This document shows positions 46,100-54,125 of a stretch of 64,000 nt of DNA, piece after piece (the stretch's first letter is position 1; each line of letters opens with the position of its first letter). Below the pieces are notes generated by a model, which was given only the letters and a program-made list of their open reading frames with translations, made no database searches and had not been told where the DNA came from. The DNA is from Sedimentibacter acidaminivorans. Its GTDB lineage: Bacteria > Bacillota > Clostridia > Tissierellales > Sedimentibacteraceae. The stretch spans positions 186,001 through 250,000 of the forward strand of contig NZ_JAGGKS010000006.1 of assembly GCF_017873955.1 (NCBI RefSeq), read 5' to 3'. Position numbers and translations under genes: made by a program.

Positions 46100-46768
46100 A
46101 TGAAAAACATATTACCCCCAAAAATGAGTTTGAGTCAACAGTCTTATGAACAGATTAAAAAAATGATTTTGCATCTCGAAATAAAACCAGGTGAGCGAAT
46201 ACCTGAAGAAAAAATTTCCGAAATAGTTAATGGTAGTAGAACACCTGTGCGTGAAGCATTACGAAAATTGGGTGATGAGGGTCTAGTGACAATTTACCCA
46301 GGAAGATATTCTGAGGTAACTTATTACAACAAAGAGACTATAAAAGCAATTGGTGAACTTCGCTTAGCTCAAGATCTTCTATCGTGTCAATTAGCAATAA
46401 GGCATGGATCTAATTCAGACTTTGCTATGTTGAAACAGGTATCAGAAGAATGTGAAATGAGTGCTAAGAAAGGTGATGTTTATGAGCGTATTGCATTTGA
46501 CTTAAAGTTTCACCTTGAAATTGCAAAAATTGGAAAGAATGAATTGTTGATTCAAAATCAAGATAAGCTATATTTGAAGATTCATCTTATACAAATATCT
46601 AAATATACAAATATTGATGATAGCATATCGCAAATAAAAAAACATAAAGATATTATTCATGCTTTATATGAACGTGATTATAAAAAAATAAAAACTTTAG
46701 TATGTGAACATCTAGAGGAGTTCTATGACATTGATCAAGAAATTATTAATATGTATTTAAATAATTAA
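46100..46768 (+). CDS. GntR family regulator, FCD subfamily
   Basis: A 222-residue DNA-binding regulator. The N-terminal winged helix (about 8-75) has QSYEQIKKMILHLEIKPGERIPEEKISE and SRTPVREALRKLGDEGLVTI. The C-terminal all-helical FCD ligand domain has the metal-binding Asp/His pattern (FDLKFHLEIAKIGKNE). It probably controls the TRAP island, binding an organic acid. I place the start at ATG 46100, after AGAGG; the frame extends to 46058. Confidence 0.92.
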   Translation: MKNILPPKMSLSQQSYEQIKKMILHLEIKPGERIPEEKISEIVNGSRTPVREALRKLGDEGLVTIYPGRYSEVTYYNKETIKAIGELRLAQDLLSCQLAIRHGSNSDFAMLKQVSEECEMSAKKGDVYERIAFDLKFHLEIAKIGKNELLIQNQDKLYLKIHLIQISKYTNIDDSISQIKKHKDIIHALYERDYKKIKTLVCEHLEEFYDIDQEIINMYLNN

Positions 46769-46816
46769 GTTTTATATAAAAACGATAGACTAATTTATTT
46801 TGGAAGGATGATTATT

Positions 46817-48271
46817 ATGGGTTTAATGACTGGTAAAGAGTATATAGAAAGTTTAAGGAAATTGAAAACTAGAGTATATGTTTTTGGAGAGATAGTAGAA
46901 AATTTTGTAGATCATCCAATGATCAGACCATCAATTAATTCTGTTGCAATGACATATGATTTAGCTCATGATTTACAGTACGAGGATTTAATGACAGCGA
47001 CATCAAATTTAACAGGTAAAAAAGTCAACAGATTTTGTCATTTGCATCAAAGTACAAATGATTTAATCAAAAAAGTTAAAATGCAAAGATTATTAGGTCA
47101 AAAAACAGCATCATGTTTTCAAAGATGTGTAGGTATGGATGCATTTAATGCAATTTGGTCTACTACTTTTGAAACAGATAAGAAATATGGTACTAAATAT
47201 CATGAAAATTTTAAAAAGTATTTAGAATATGTTCAAGAGAATGACTTGACGGTTGATGGAGCTATGACAGATCCTAAGGGAGATAGAGCATTATCTCCAA
47301 GTCAGCAAAAAGATCCTGATATGTTTGTTCATATAGTAGAAAAAAGAGAAGATGGAATTGTAGTGAGAGGGGCTAAAGCTCATCAAACTGGTTCTATAAA
47401 TTCGCATGAACATTTAATTATGCCAACTATAGCAATGAGAGAAGAAGACAAAGCATTCGCAGTATCATTTGCAGTTCCATCAGATGCAGAAGGAGTATTC
47501 ATGATTTATGGAAGACAATCATGTGATACTAGAAAGATGGAAAAAAATGCAGATATAGATCTAGGAAACAAAAATTTTGGCGGGCAAGAAGCATTGGTTG
47601 TTTTTGAAAATGTATTTATTCCTTGGGACAAAGTGTTTTTATGTGAAGAGTATGATTTTGCAGGGATGATGGTAGAAAGATTTGCTGGATATCATAGACA
47701 AAGTTATGGTGGATGTAAGGTTGGTGTTGGCGATGTTCTTATTGGAGCAGCAGCTGTAGCAGCTGAATACAATGGAGCAGCAAAAGCATCTCATATTAAG
47801 GATAAACTAATAGAAATGACTCATTTAAATGAAACATTGTATTGCTGTGGTATTGCATGCTCTGCTGAAGGGTCACAAACAGAAGCAGGAAACTATCAAA
47901 TAGATAATCTTTTAGCAAATGTATGTAAACAAAATGTAACTAGATTTCCATATGAAATAGTTAGATTAGCAGAAGATATTGCTGGTGGATTAATGGTAAC
48001 TATGCCTTCGCAAGCTGATTTTGATTCTCCTGAAATTGGAGAATATTGTTATAAATATTTTAAAGGAAATGCTAATGTTTCAACTGAAAATAGGATGAGA
48101 ATACTGAGATTTATAGAAAATATGTGTTTAGGTTCATCAGCAGTCGGTTATAGAACAGAATCTATGCATGGTGCTGGATCTCCACAAGCTCAAAGAATTA
48201 TGATATCTAGACAATCAAACCTAGAACATAAAAAAGAACTTGCAAAGAAGATTGCAGGTATACAAGAGTAA
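46817..48271 (+). CDS. 4-hydroxybutyryl-CoA dehydratase-type flavoprotein (HpaB family)
   Basis: A 484-residue member of the 4-hydroxyphenylacetate 3-hydroxylase/AbfD family. The four [4Fe-4S] ligands known from Clostridium aminobutyricum AbfD (C99, C103, H292, C299) are matched by C100 and C104 (ASCFQRC) and by the H-x6-C of GYHRQSYGGCK. This supports a radical FAD/Fe-S dehydratase rather than an oxygen-using hydroxylase. The exact acyl-CoA substrate is not proved, and no CoA-transferase lies nearby. ATG 46817 fits AAGGA with 8 bases spacing. Confidence 0.82.
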   Translation: MGLMTGKEYIESLRKLKTRVYVFGEIVENFVDHPMIRPSINSVAMTYDLAHDLQYEDLMTATSNLTGKKVNRFCHLHQSTNDLIKKVKMQRLLGQKTASCFQRCVGMDAFNAIWSTTFETDKKYGTKYHENFKKYLEYVQENDLTVDGAMTDPKGDRALSPSQQKDPDMFVHIVEKREDGIVVRGAKAHQTGSINSHEHLIMPTIAMREEDKAFAVSFAVPSDAEGVFMIYGRQSCDTRKMEKNADIDLGNKNFGGQEALVVFENVFIPWDKVFLCEEYDFAGMMVERFAGYHRQSYGGCKVGVGDVLIGAAAVAAEYNGAAKASHIKDKLIEMTHLNETLYCCGIACSAEGSQTEAGNYQIDNLLANVCKQNVTRFPYEIVRLAEDIAGGLMVTMPSQADFDSPEIGEYCYKYFKGNANVSTENRMRILRFIENMCLGSSAVGYRTESMHGAGSPQAQRIMISRQSNLEHKKELAKKIAGIQE

Positions 48272-48350
48272 TTCTCAATTACTATATTGCCTATTAATAT
48301 AAAAAATGATATAATATTATTTAAAAATAATGAATATAGAAAAGTGATAA

Positions 48351-48632
48351 ATGATGAATATATGTTTAAAGTATTGCGGTGGCTGCAATCCTAGATATGA
48401 TAGGAAAAAAATAGTAGAGTATCTTAAAAAAGATTTTGACGATATTAATATAATTTTACAAACTGATAACAATGTATGTGATTTTGTAGTAATAATATCA
48501 GGTTGTATGAGCTCGTGTGTAAATCATGAAAATATTGAAGGAAAATATGGTAAATTTGTAATTAGGGATTTTAATGATTATGAAGCTTTAAAGTCGATTT
48601 TATTAGCAACTGTGAAAAATAGATATAAATAA
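48351..48632 (+). CDS. Small Cys-rich protein with CGGC motif
   Basis: A 93-residue protein with six cysteines: C5, C9 and C12 in CLKYCGGCNPRYDR, C43, and C52/C56 in SGCMSSC. The arrangement is that of a metal or Fe-S binding or redox protein. I do not know a characterised member. It lies 79 bases after the AbfD-like gene on the same strand and may serve that enzyme. The ribosome site is weak. Confidence 0.65.
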   Translation: MMNICLKYCGGCNPRYDRKKIVEYLKKDFDDINIILQTDNNVCDFVVIISGCMSSCVNHENIEGKYGKFVIRDFNDYEALKSILLATVKNRYK

Positions 48633-48651
48633 TCATAAATGTTTAAAAGAC

Positions 48652-48688
48652 AAAACGACAAGTTAATTTGATATTAATTTGTCGTTTT
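48652..48688. terminator. Bidirectional terminator at the end of the TRAP island
   Basis: AAAACGACAA (48652-48661) pairs with TTGTCGTTTT (48679-48688), extended by TTAAT/ATTAA inside. It separates the Cys-rich gene from the convergent EamA gene, overlapping the latter's last codons. Confidence 0.8.
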
Positions 48689-49559
48689 CAACTTTTTTAT
48701 CTCTCACTAGAGTAAGTATTAAAACTGCTATCAAAATTAATATACACCCTACTATATTTTTAAAGGATAGAATTTCATTTAAAAATATGACTCCCAATAT
48801 AACACTTGTAATAGGTTCAAACATTCCTACAATAGCCGTTATAGTTGAACCAGCATTTTTTATAGCAACTGCCATTAATGTATTTGCTAATACAGATACA
48901 AAGATTGCAACCAAAATTGTGTAAAACCATCCAAGTATAGACATACTAAAAACTAGCTTACTTGTAATTATCCCAAATATAAAAAGCAGTATAGTTGATA
49001 TAATACAAAGATAAAAAGAAATTTTAAATGGGAACATTGTATTTATACCGCTTTTATCCATAAAAACTATAAATGAAGCATAGGTTATTCCAGAAATAAG
49101 GGCAATAATTACACCTAATATACTTCCTGAAAAATCACCTTCAAAAAATAATAAAATACCAATTGTAGATAGTATTAATGCTGTAAGTTTTTCTTTGTTA
49201 AGTTTTTCTTTAAAAAAAATGACACATGCAGATGCTACGAGTACAGGATATATATAGTGTATTGTAGTAGTCATGCCTACAGAGATGTAGTTATAAGCAC
49301 CATATAAAGTCAGTGCTGTTAAGACTGGTCCTAAAACACCTAGAACAGTTAAATTTTTAAGTTCTATTTTAGTAACGGATAATGGAATTTTATTAGTCTT
49401 TAAAATTACAAAAAGCATAGGTAGTGTAAGGAGGCTTCTATAAAATGTTAATGAAAATGAATTACTACCTTCAACATAAGATAATTTTCCCAAGATAGGA
49501 GTAAAACCATAGATAAAAGCTGCTAAAACAGCACATGTGATTCCTTTTTTTTTGTTCAT
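48663..49559 (-). CDS. EamA/DMT family transporter
   Basis: A 298-residue inner membrane protein with ten TM helices in two EamA repeats (about 6-137 and 148-287): FIYGFTPILGKLSY and GITYASFIVFMDK begin the two halves, and FEPITSVILGVIFLNE is the typical ninth-helix motif. Members export metabolites or amino acids; the substrate is not predictable. It is the last gene of a minus-strand group and has a terminator in front. Confidence 0.9.
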   Translation of the reverse strand: MNKKKGITCAVLAAFIYGFTPILGKLSYVEGSNSFSLTFYRSLLTLPMLFVILKTNKIPLSVTKIELKNLTVLGVLGPVLTALTLYGAYNYISVGMTTTIHYIYPVLVASACVIFFKEKLNKEKLTALILSTIGILLFFEGDFSGSILGVIIALISGITYASFIVFMDKSGINTMFPFKISFYLCIISTILLFIFGIITSKLVFSMSILGWFYTILVAIFVSVLANTLMAVAIKNAGSTITAIVGMFEPITSVILGVIFLNEILSFKNIVGCILILIAVLILTLVRDKKVENDKLISN

Positions 49560-49575
49560 TCTACTGCCCTCGGTT

Positions 49576-49602
49576 AAAAAGGGGAAATACTAGATTCCCC
49601 CA
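49576..49602 (-). terminator. Terminator after the SEC-C gene
   Basis: On the minus strand GGGGAA pairs with TTCCCC (49581-49600) around an 8-base loop, followed by five T. Confidence 0.75.
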
Positions 49603-49609
49603 AAATATA

Positions 49610-50110
49610 TTATTTATTACCACAGCATTTTTTATATTTTTTTCCTGAACCACATGGACAAGGATCATTTCTTCCAACTTTTTCACCTTTTACAACAATT
49701 TTTGATCGATTGAAATCTTTTTTTATTTCTTTTCTTTTTTCTTCATCAAAAATGTTGCTCCATTCATTTAAGCCATATAACCAATCTGCCTTTGCATCAT
49801 GCATATTCCATAGTAGTTTTTCAAAATCAAATTCAGCCTTAATTTCTGATTCTTCAGTTAAATCTTCTAAAACTAAAGGTTCCTTAAAGCTTGTATTTGC
49901 TCCGTCTAAGAATCCAACAAACTGTTTATTTGTCATATTATATTTAGTAGCTAAATCTTTTAGAATTCCTTCGATAACTGGATTATTTGTTTCAAGTACT
50001 GATTTGTAACATTCAGCTTCTTTACCCATGTATTCTTTCCAAAATTCTTCATAATCACTTTGTGTATTAATGTTTTTTAAATCTTCATCCCACTCTTTAT
50101 ATAAACTCAT
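49610..50110 (-). CDS. SEC-C motif protein
   Basis: A 166-residue acidic, helical protein ending in a SEC-C zinc-binding motif ([18 protein letters not shown], the CxC...CC pattern seen at the SecA C-terminus). The N-terminal 140 residues have no recognised domain. It may be an adaptor that binds SecB-like partners or ribosomes, but nothing local says so. GGAGG precedes the ATG; a terminator separates it from EamA. Confidence 0.75.
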   Translation of the reverse strand: MSLYKEWDEDLKNINTQSDYEEFWKEYMGKEAECYKSVLETNNPVIEGILKDLATKYNMTNKQFVGFLDGANTSFKEPLVLEDLTEESEIKAEFDFEKLLWNMHDAKADWLYGLNEWSNIFDEEKRKEIKKDFNRSKIVVKGEKVGRNDPCPCGSGKKYKKCCGNK

Positions 50111-50321
50111 GGTTGACCTCCGTAATTTTATAATACTAAGATTATTCTATCAGAAAATAATAAAAATTCAAGATAAATATTATTGATGTTACTTTTTAGG
50201 CTTTTCAAGTTATATAATGTTATCTATGATTAATAGGGTTAATTCTCATTATAAGTAAGATAATTGTAGGATTATTATATAGTTACAACATTTTTAAGAT
50301 TTATCATTGTTAAAAATCACC

Positions 50322-51299
50322 TTATAAATCTTTTTTATTAACAGCATTATAAGGTATTTCATTTTTAATTAAAACATCAATGGCGGAATATGCAACTTTT
50401 TTATGTTGTTCATAGGAAGCTTCTTCTGAATTATAAGCAGTGTGTGGGTTAATAATTAAATTTTCATATTTGTAAATTTCATTGTTTTTATCTGTAATAG
50501 GTTCAATTTCAACAACATCTAAGCCAGCTGCTTTAACTTTGCCACTGTCTAGGGCTTCAAGTAAATCATTAAGATTTATTATAGAACCTCGGGCAGTATT
50601 TATAATTAAAACACCATCTTTCATCTTTGCTAAACTATCCTTGTTAATTAAATGCTTTGTTTCGGGAGTTAGTGGAGTATGTATAGATATTACATCCGCT
50701 TTGGCATAAAGTTCATCTAGCGTTACTCGTTTAACATTTAGCTCTTTAAATAAATTATCAGGGGAGAAAGGATCATAGGCAATAATGTTCATTTCAAAAC
50801 CTCTCATGTACTTAACAAACATTCTTGCAACACTTCCAAAACCGATTAATCCTAATGTTAAAGAACTTATCCTATTTATAGGATAACCATAGTTAGAGTT
50901 CCAATTTCCATCCCTTACATATCTATCAAAAAGTGTTACTTTTCTGCATAAATCAAGTAATAATGCCATAGTGTGTGTGGCTACATCAGGCTGACAATAA
51001 TCGGGTAAATTACAAACGACAATTCCTTTCTCCGTAGCTGCATTTACATCAACGGAGTCATATCCTATTCCATATCGCACTATAACTTTACAATTATCTA
51101 ATTTATCAATAAGCTCTTTATTCATTTCAACATAAACCAACCCAATACCATCTGCATCTTTTGCAACTTCAACTATATCTTCAACGCTTTTGCACTCTGA
51201 AATTATGCATTCAACACCGTATTGTTCCAAAATTTCCTTCTCAATATTGAAATTACTTCCTGCTAATTCATGACTGTCAAGAATTACAAATTTGCTCAT
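50322..51299 (-). CDS. D-isomer-specific 2-hydroxyacid dehydrogenase
   Basis: A 325-residue NAD(P)-dependent dehydrogenase of the phosphoglycerate dehydrogenase/CtBP type. The NAD motif is GLIGFGSVARMFVKYM near 148, the substrate loop VRYGIGYDSVDVNAA, and the catalytic set is Arg in NTARGSIIN, Glu in DVVEIEP and His in NPHTAYNSEEA. It lies 23 bases downstream of the IlvD-type gene, so its substrate is probably the 2-oxo acid made by that dehydratase or a related hydroxypyruvate-like compound. Confidence 0.88.
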   Translation of the reverse strand: MSKFVILDSHELAGSNFNIEKEILEQYGVECIISECKSVEDIVEVAKDADGIGLVYVEMNKELIDKLDNCKVIVRYGIGYDSVDVNAATEKGIVVCNLPDYCQPDVATHTMALLLDLCRKVTLFDRYVRDGNWNSNYGYPINRISSLTLGLIGFGSVARMFVKYMRGFEMNIIAYDPFSPDNLFKELNVKRVTLDELYAKADVISIHTPLTPETKHLINKDSLAKMKDGVLIINTARGSIINLNDLLEALDSGKVKAAGLDVVEIEPITDKNNEIYKYENLIINPHTAYNSEEASYEQHKKVAYSAIDVLIKNEIPYNAVNKKDL

Positions 51300-51322
51300 A
51301 TTAAACCTCCAATAATTTAATT

Positions 51323-53044
51323 TTAGTAACCTGCACCCTTCATTGCTGATAATGCAGAAGTAGTATATCGTTTAAATAGTCCTTTTCTATGTGGCCTCTG
51401 TATAATACCATCTTTAGCTCTTTCATTAAATACTCTATCAACTTCTTCAAGTGATGTTTCAATCCCGTTTATTCCTACAACATTTAATGAACGTTCATGA
51501 ATGTTATATTCGATTATGTCGCCGGTGGCAACCCATGCTAATGGACCTCCTGCGGCGGCTTCAGGGGAAATGTGACCAATCGCAGCTCCTCGAGTGGCAC
51601 CTGAGAATCTACCATCAGTTACTAATGAAACTGTACCATTTAGACGTTTATCACAAACAATTGCTTCTGTTGTCATTAGCATTTCTGGCATACCATTCCC
51701 ACGAGGGCCTTCATAGCGAATTACAATTACATCACCTGAATTGATATTTCCTTGAACAACTGCATTGTATGCATCTTCCTCACTGTTATAAACCCTTGCA
51801 GTTCCTTTATGAACAAGCATGTTTTCGGTACAAGCAGAATACTTAACTACAGAACCTTCTGGAGCTATATTTCCCCTTAGAATAGCAATTGAGCCAATTT
51901 CCTTTGCCTTATCTAGTGGAAAGATTACATCTTCACGTTTAAGTCCATAGTTAGACAAATAACCTAAATTTCTATCAAAGAAATTATCTTTTTCTAAATC
52001 CTTTAGATTACTGCCTAAAGTTTTCCCTGTAACAGTCATAACATCAAGGTTTAAATAATCCTTAAGCATAAATTGTACCATTGGAATACCTCCAGCGAAC
52101 CAAAAAGATTCTGTCAAGTGTTTACCGCTTGGGTTAACATTTCCAATATGTGGTATCTTGTGATTGATTTCATCAAATAATTCAGGAGTTAATTCTATAC
52201 CTAACTCTAAAGCTATTGACGGAAGATGAATTGTTGCATTAGTAGATCCACCAATAGCTGCATGTACTATAATAGCATTAACGAACGCTTCTTTTGTCAA
52301 TATCATGCTAGGTGTAATGTTTTTTTCTACTAACTCCATAATTTTTCTACCAGCTTGACGAGAACTACGAAGGATGTCAGTCATAGTTGCTGGCATAAGA
52401 GCCGTACCAGGCAAGGCTAAACCAAGAGCTTCTGCCATACACTGCATAGTGCTGGCTGTACCTAAAAATGTACATGCTCCAGCCGATGGGCATCCTGTTA
52501 TTTTATAATCTCTAATTTCTTGATTTGTTATATCACCACGTTTTTGACGTAGTGATATATCGCCTGTACCTAGTGATGTTGTCATATTTGGTCCAACCCT
52601 CATACTTCCACCTGGTATAAATATCGTTGGTATATCAAGTCTAGCAGCAGCTTTCAGATGTGCTGGTATAGATTTATCACAGGAAGATGTCAAAATTATG
52701 CCATCCCATGGAAAAACAGAACCATGAACCTCTACCATGTCGCAAAGCGCTTCTCGAGAAGCTAATACATAATTCATACCATCGTGCCCTTGTGCACAAC
52801 CATCACAAATGTCAGTGGCATGGAATTGTGCAGGAAAACCACCTGATTCGAATACACCGTATTTAACTTGTTCTGTAAGTTGATTTAAATGAACACTGCC
52901 TGGATGACTATCTCCAAATACATCATCTACTAATATTTGTGGTTTTTTAATATCTTCTTCGTCTAATCCTGAACCAAGTTGTAATGCATCAAATTGTGCC
53001 CATAAAAGCCGTTCAGGAGCACTTTTTTGTTTTATGTTACCCAT
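51323..53044 (-). CDS. IlvD/Edd family dehydratase, probably a sugar-acid dehydratase
   Basis: A 573-residue Fe-S dehydratase. Cluster cysteines are in CDGCAQGHDGM, SSCDKSIPAH and CPSAGACTFLGTASTMQCMAEALGL; the C-terminal domain has VTDGRFSGATRGAAIGHISPEAAAGGPLAWV. Biosynthetic IlvD is possible. However, no other ilv or leu gene lies nearby, while a GntR regulator and a 2-hydroxyacid dehydrogenase do, so I prefer an aldonate or similar catabolic role. I start at ATG 53044 (AGGTGA, 8 bases); the frame extends to GTG 53056. Confidence 0.85.
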   Translation of the reverse strand: MGNIKQKSAPERLLWAQFDALQLGSGLDEEDIKKPQILVDDVFGDSHPGSVHLNQLTEQVKYGVFESGGFPAQFHATDICDGCAQGHDGMNYVLASREALCDMVEVHGSVFPWDGIILTSSCDKSIPAHLKAAARLDIPTIFIPGGSMRVGPNMTTSLGTGDISLRQKRGDITNQEIRDYKITGCPSAGACTFLGTASTMQCMAEALGLALPGTALMPATMTDILRSSRQAGRKIMELVEKNITPSMILTKEAFVNAIIVHAAIGGSTNATIHLPSIALELGIELTPELFDEINHKIPHIGNVNPSGKHLTESFWFAGGIPMVQFMLKDYLNLDVMTVTGKTLGSNLKDLEKDNFFDRNLGYLSNYGLKREDVIFPLDKAKEIGSIAILRGNIAPEGSVVKYSACTENMLVHKGTARVYNSEEDAYNAVVQGNINSGDVIVIRYEGPRGNGMPEMLMTTEAIVCDKRLNGTVSLVTDGRFSGATRGAAIGHISPEAAAGGPLAWVATGDIIEYNIHERSLNVVGINGIETSLEEVDRVFNERAKDGIIQRPHRKGLFKRYTTSALSAMKGAGY

Positions 53045-53106
53045 AATCAAACTCACCTCTTCTAATTAATGTTAATAAATTTAAAAAAAATAATTCTATG
53101 TATAGT

Positions 53107-53119
53107 TATGTAGGACATA
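53107..53119. promoter_or_regulatory. Operator-like palindrome before the IlvD-type gene
   Basis: TATGTAGGACATA is a 5-3-5 inverted repeat (TATGT-AGG-ACATA). Its core TGTAGGACA recurs, in reverse orientation, in the promoter of the GntR gene at 53965-53973. Nearby, 53132-53144 contains overlapping repeats of GACAGTT. Confidence 0.6.
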
Positions 53120-53185
53120 AAATTTTAGATGACAGTTGACAGTTGTCATACAAGATAAAATGAAAAAATTATTATCTTACTTACC

Positions 53186-53878
53186 TTAATGACAATACTT
53201 TTCTAAAATAATCTTGTTATCTAACATGTGTTCATCCATTATTTGTCTTACTTTCTTTGAATCGCGTTGCTTTATAGAATCTAACAACAATTTATGAAAA
53301 TAAAGGCCGGCAGAGTTACCTTTTTTAAATACAACTTTTTTCATAGCGTTATATAAAACATCATATATTATGTTAAATATCTGTATAAACAAAGAATTTT
53401 TTGTTGCATTTGCTATTATCAGGTGGAATTCAAAATCTGCTTTTGAGAACATTTCTAAGTTATCCTTATAAAGTTCCATTTCTTTATAGCAATTTTCAAG
53501 TTTTAGTATATCATCATCTGTAATTTTTCCTGTGGCTAGTTCAGCAACTACACCTTCTATTGTTGTACGAAACTCCAATACCTCTTCTAATGAATCTTCT
53601 CCTAGGTATGCCATTGGAATAATTGTATTCATGTATATGCCCGCTTCAGCTTTCTTTACAAAAGAACCCTCACCAACTTTTGTTTCCAGTAGGCCTAGAA
53701 TTGTTAATTTTTGTATTGCTTGACGGACAGTAACACGACTAACTCCAAATGCGTCAGCCAAATAATTTTCGGATGGAATTTTTTCTCCTTGTTTCCACTC
53801 ATTATTTAAAAGTTGTTGTTTAAGTTGTTCAAAAACTTGTTCGCTGACACATGATTTCTTAACCTGATTAATAGCCAT
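53186..53878 (-). CDS. GntR family regulator, FCD subfamily
   Basis: A 230-residue regulator. The winged helix has VFEQLKQQLLNNEWKQGEKIPSENYLADAFGVSRVTVRQAIQKLTILGLLETKVGEGSFV, and the C-terminal FCD domain begins near 90 (LEEVLEFRTTIEGVVAELA) with the metal-ligand ADFEFHLIIANATKN. It lies upstream of the dehydratase gene in the same direction and probably represses it. I start at ATG 53878, after GGAGTG; ATG 53896 has no ribosome site. Confidence 0.9.
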   Translation of the reverse strand: MAINQVKKSCVSEQVFEQLKQQLLNNEWKQGEKIPSENYLADAFGVSRVTVRQAIQKLTILGLLETKVGEGSFVKKAEAGIYMNTIIPMAYLGEDSLEEVLEFRTTIEGVVAELATGKITDDDILKLENCYKEMELYKDNLEMFSKADFEFHLIIANATKNSLFIQIFNIIYDVLYNAMKKVVFKKGNSAGLYFHKLLLDSIKQRDSKKVRQIMDEHMLDNKIILEKYCH

Positions 53879-53956
53879 TGTTCTTTTACACTCCATTTTA
53901 TTTGATTTAACAAATCATAAGAATTATTTTTTATTTTAAATTATCATGAGTATTAT

Positions 53957-53974
53957 TTGTAGGCTGTCCTACAA
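53957..53974. promoter_or_regulatory. Operator of the second GntR regulator
   Basis: TTGTAGG-CTGT-CCTACAA, a perfect 7-bp inverted repeat with a 4-base centre, just after the predicted transcription start of the gntR gene. It contains the reverse of TGTAGGACA found before the IlvD-type gene. Autoregulation is likely. Confidence 0.7.
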
Positions 53975-53982
53975 GTAATACT

Positions 53983-54011
53983 ATTATACAAATTAAATTT
54001 ACTAATGTCAA
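53983..54011 (-). promoter_or_regulatory. gntR-ilvD-region promoter
   Basis: Minus-strand perfect TTGACA (54006-54011), 17-base spacer and perfect TATAAT (53983-53988), with the operator immediately downstream. Confidence 0.85.
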
Positions 54012-54052
54012 CATTATCTAGAGTAATTTTATTATAAAGAGTATGAGTTTAT

Positions 54053-54092
54053 AAATTGAAAGAACTATCATAATCGACAGTTCTTTCAATTT
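54053..54092. terminator. Hairpin after the phosphodiester glycosidase gene
   Basis: A perfect 14-bp stem, 54053-54066 with 54079-54092, around a 12-base loop. T-runs are short, so the strength is uncertain; it lies between the 3' end of the minus-strand wall protein gene and the gntR promoter. Confidence 0.55.
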
Positions 54093-54125
54093 ATATTAGT
54101 GATATCACGTATATACTAAAATTTT

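Noticed and set aside
46808-48271. 4-hydroxyphenylacetate 3-monooxygenase
   Set aside because: The family label fits, but conservation of the Fe-S ligands and the anaerobic context favour a dehydratase.
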